Shown: in pieces, positions 5,823 to 6,496 of the stretch
Layout: every line of letters begins with the position of its first letter
Position numbering within the stretch: the first letter of the stretch is position 1
Source: JAGNZR01 sp051646055
GTDB taxonomy: Bacteria > Fusobacteriota > Fusobacteriia > Fusobacteriales > Fusobacteriaceae
Direction of reading: 5' to 3'
DNA: 6,496 nucleotides
Assembly: GCA_051646055.1 (NCBI GenBank)
Contig: JBOFCM010000161.1
Span: 1 to 6,496, forward strand
Program-made: the position numbers and the translations under genes
The notes under the pieces: generated by a model
What the model was told of the DNA's origin: nothing
The model's input: the letters and a program-made list of their open reading frames with translations, nothing else
Databases searched by the model: none

Positions 5823-6496
5823 AGTATATCTTAAAAATTTTAGAACACATAGGGAGTTAGAACTGAATTTTGCACCGGGAATGAATCTTCTTCTGGGACA
5901 GAACGGAAGCGGAAAATCTTCAGTACTGGAAGCTATAGGGATAACACTTTTTGATTCTAAGTTCCGTGACGGAAACAGCACGGGAAAGGATCAGGTTATA
6001 AAATTTGGAGAAAAAGAAGCGGTTATCGAGATAGAGTTTCAGGGAAATGATGAAAAGACATATATTGTGCAGAATTGCATAAAAGCCCGTGGGGGATATT
6101 ACAGAATCTTTGACAAGGAGAATCCCGATGAGATTATCTTTGAAAGGGATGAGGTGAGGGAGAAACTGAAAGTTCTTCTGGGAATCGGGGGAAACCTGGG
6201 AAATACCTATGACAACATAATAGTGGCTAAGCAGAATGAATTTATAAATATATACAAGCTCAAGGGTGCTGAGAGAAAAAAAGTTTTTGATGAGATATTT
6301 GAAACAGATATCTACGACAAAATAAACAAAGGATTTTCAAAGGAGGTAGGAGACCGTTACAGATCTGAACTGGAAAAATCCCGGGCAAAGCTGGAAACTC
6401 TTAAGGGCAAAGCTGAAGATCCCAGGGAGATACTGAAAGAACTGGAAAAAAGTGAAAAATCCAAAACCAGTGTGGATCAGGTTTTGAGAGAGAAAG
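5809..6496 (+). CDS. sbcC: Exonuclease subunit SbcC (Rad50-type SMC-like ATPase), N-terminal 229 residues, cut by window edge
   Basis: ATPase subunit that partners SbcD: ATP-driven dimerisation of its head controls access of DNA to the nuclease. The frame runs open from the ATG at 5809 to the last base. The N-terminus (MRIDRVYLKNFRTH) is typical of SbcC/Rad50. The Walker A motif GQNGSGKSS is at residues 30-38 (K36, S37), and the Q-loop is in VAKQNEF (Q142). The head lobe ends around ERKKVFDEIFETDIYDKI. From about residue 170 a Lys/Glu-rich stretch (SELEKSRAKLETLK and onwards) begins the long coiled coil. The remaining coiled coil, zinc hook, signature motif and Walker B lie beyond the window; the family is usually about 900-1050 residues. 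It overlaps the sbcD stop by 14 bases in another frame, with its ribosome binding site within sbcD. Confidence 0.95.
   Translation, partial: MRIDRVYLKNFRTHRELELNFAPGMNLLLGQNGSGKSSVLEAIGITLFDSKFRDGNSTGKDQVIKFGEKEAVIEIEFQGNDEKTYIVQNCIKARGGYYRIFDKENPDEIIFERDEVREKLKVLLGIGGNLGNTYDNIIVAKQNEFINIYKLKGAERKKVFDEIFETDIYDKINKGFSKEVGDRYRSELEKSRAKLETLKGKAEDPREILKELEKSEKSKTSVDQVLREK

Noticed and set aside
5703..5981. Minus-strand 92-residue open frame across the sbcD/sbcC junction
   Set aside because: It is antisense to the sbcC Walker A region and the sbcD tail; both sense genes are clear and the antisense product is unrecognisable.

Overview
The window comes from an anaerobic, moderately AT-rich bacterium. 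The genes use AGA/AGG and ATA codons heavily and have strong purine-rich ribosome binding sites. The oxygen-sensitive class III ribonucleotide reductase with its activase fits a strict or facultative anaerobe. The general style resembles Fusobacteriota or a low-GC Firmicute, but this placement is inferred from composition and gene content and is only moderately certain.

Layout. Bases 1-870 (+) hold the C-terminal part of a P1B-type heavy-metal ATPase (Zn/Cd type), cut by the window's left edge just after its phosphorylation site. It converges on a minus-strand block across a compact bidirectional terminator (871-905). Read right to left, the minus-strand block is pfkA (4459-3509), then nrdD (3336-1399), then nrdG (1386-883). 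A 151-bp divergent intergenic region (4460-4610) carries back-to-back promoters for pfkA (-) and for the plus-strand pair sbcD (4611-5822) and sbcC (from 5809, cut by the right edge).

How the genes work together. NrdG is the radical-SAM activase that installs the glycyl radical in NrdD; together they make deoxynucleotides from NTPs without oxygen. PfkA is the committing step of glycolysis. SbcC and SbcD form the Rad50/Mre11-type nuclease that processes DNA hairpins and breaks. The metal ATPase is an unrelated homeostasis gene.

The most interesting observations concern the nrdDG locus. (1) NrdD lacks the N-terminal ATP-cone that gives dATP feedback in E. coli NrdD; an in-frame stop three codons before the start and a short gap to pfkA leave no room for one. 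(2) Upstream of nrdD are two sequences matching the NrdR-box consensus, 32 bp apart centre to centre and overlapping the predicted promoter, so nucleotide-level feedback may act through transcription. (3) The nrdG stop codon and last codons lie inside the terminator hairpin. In addition, PfkA keeps its catalytic residues but has several substitutions at positions that bind effector or fructose-6-phosphate in E. coli PfkA. I see no mobile element, CRISPR array, tRNA, rRNA or clearly undescribed multi-gene system here; the genes are mostly housekeeping.
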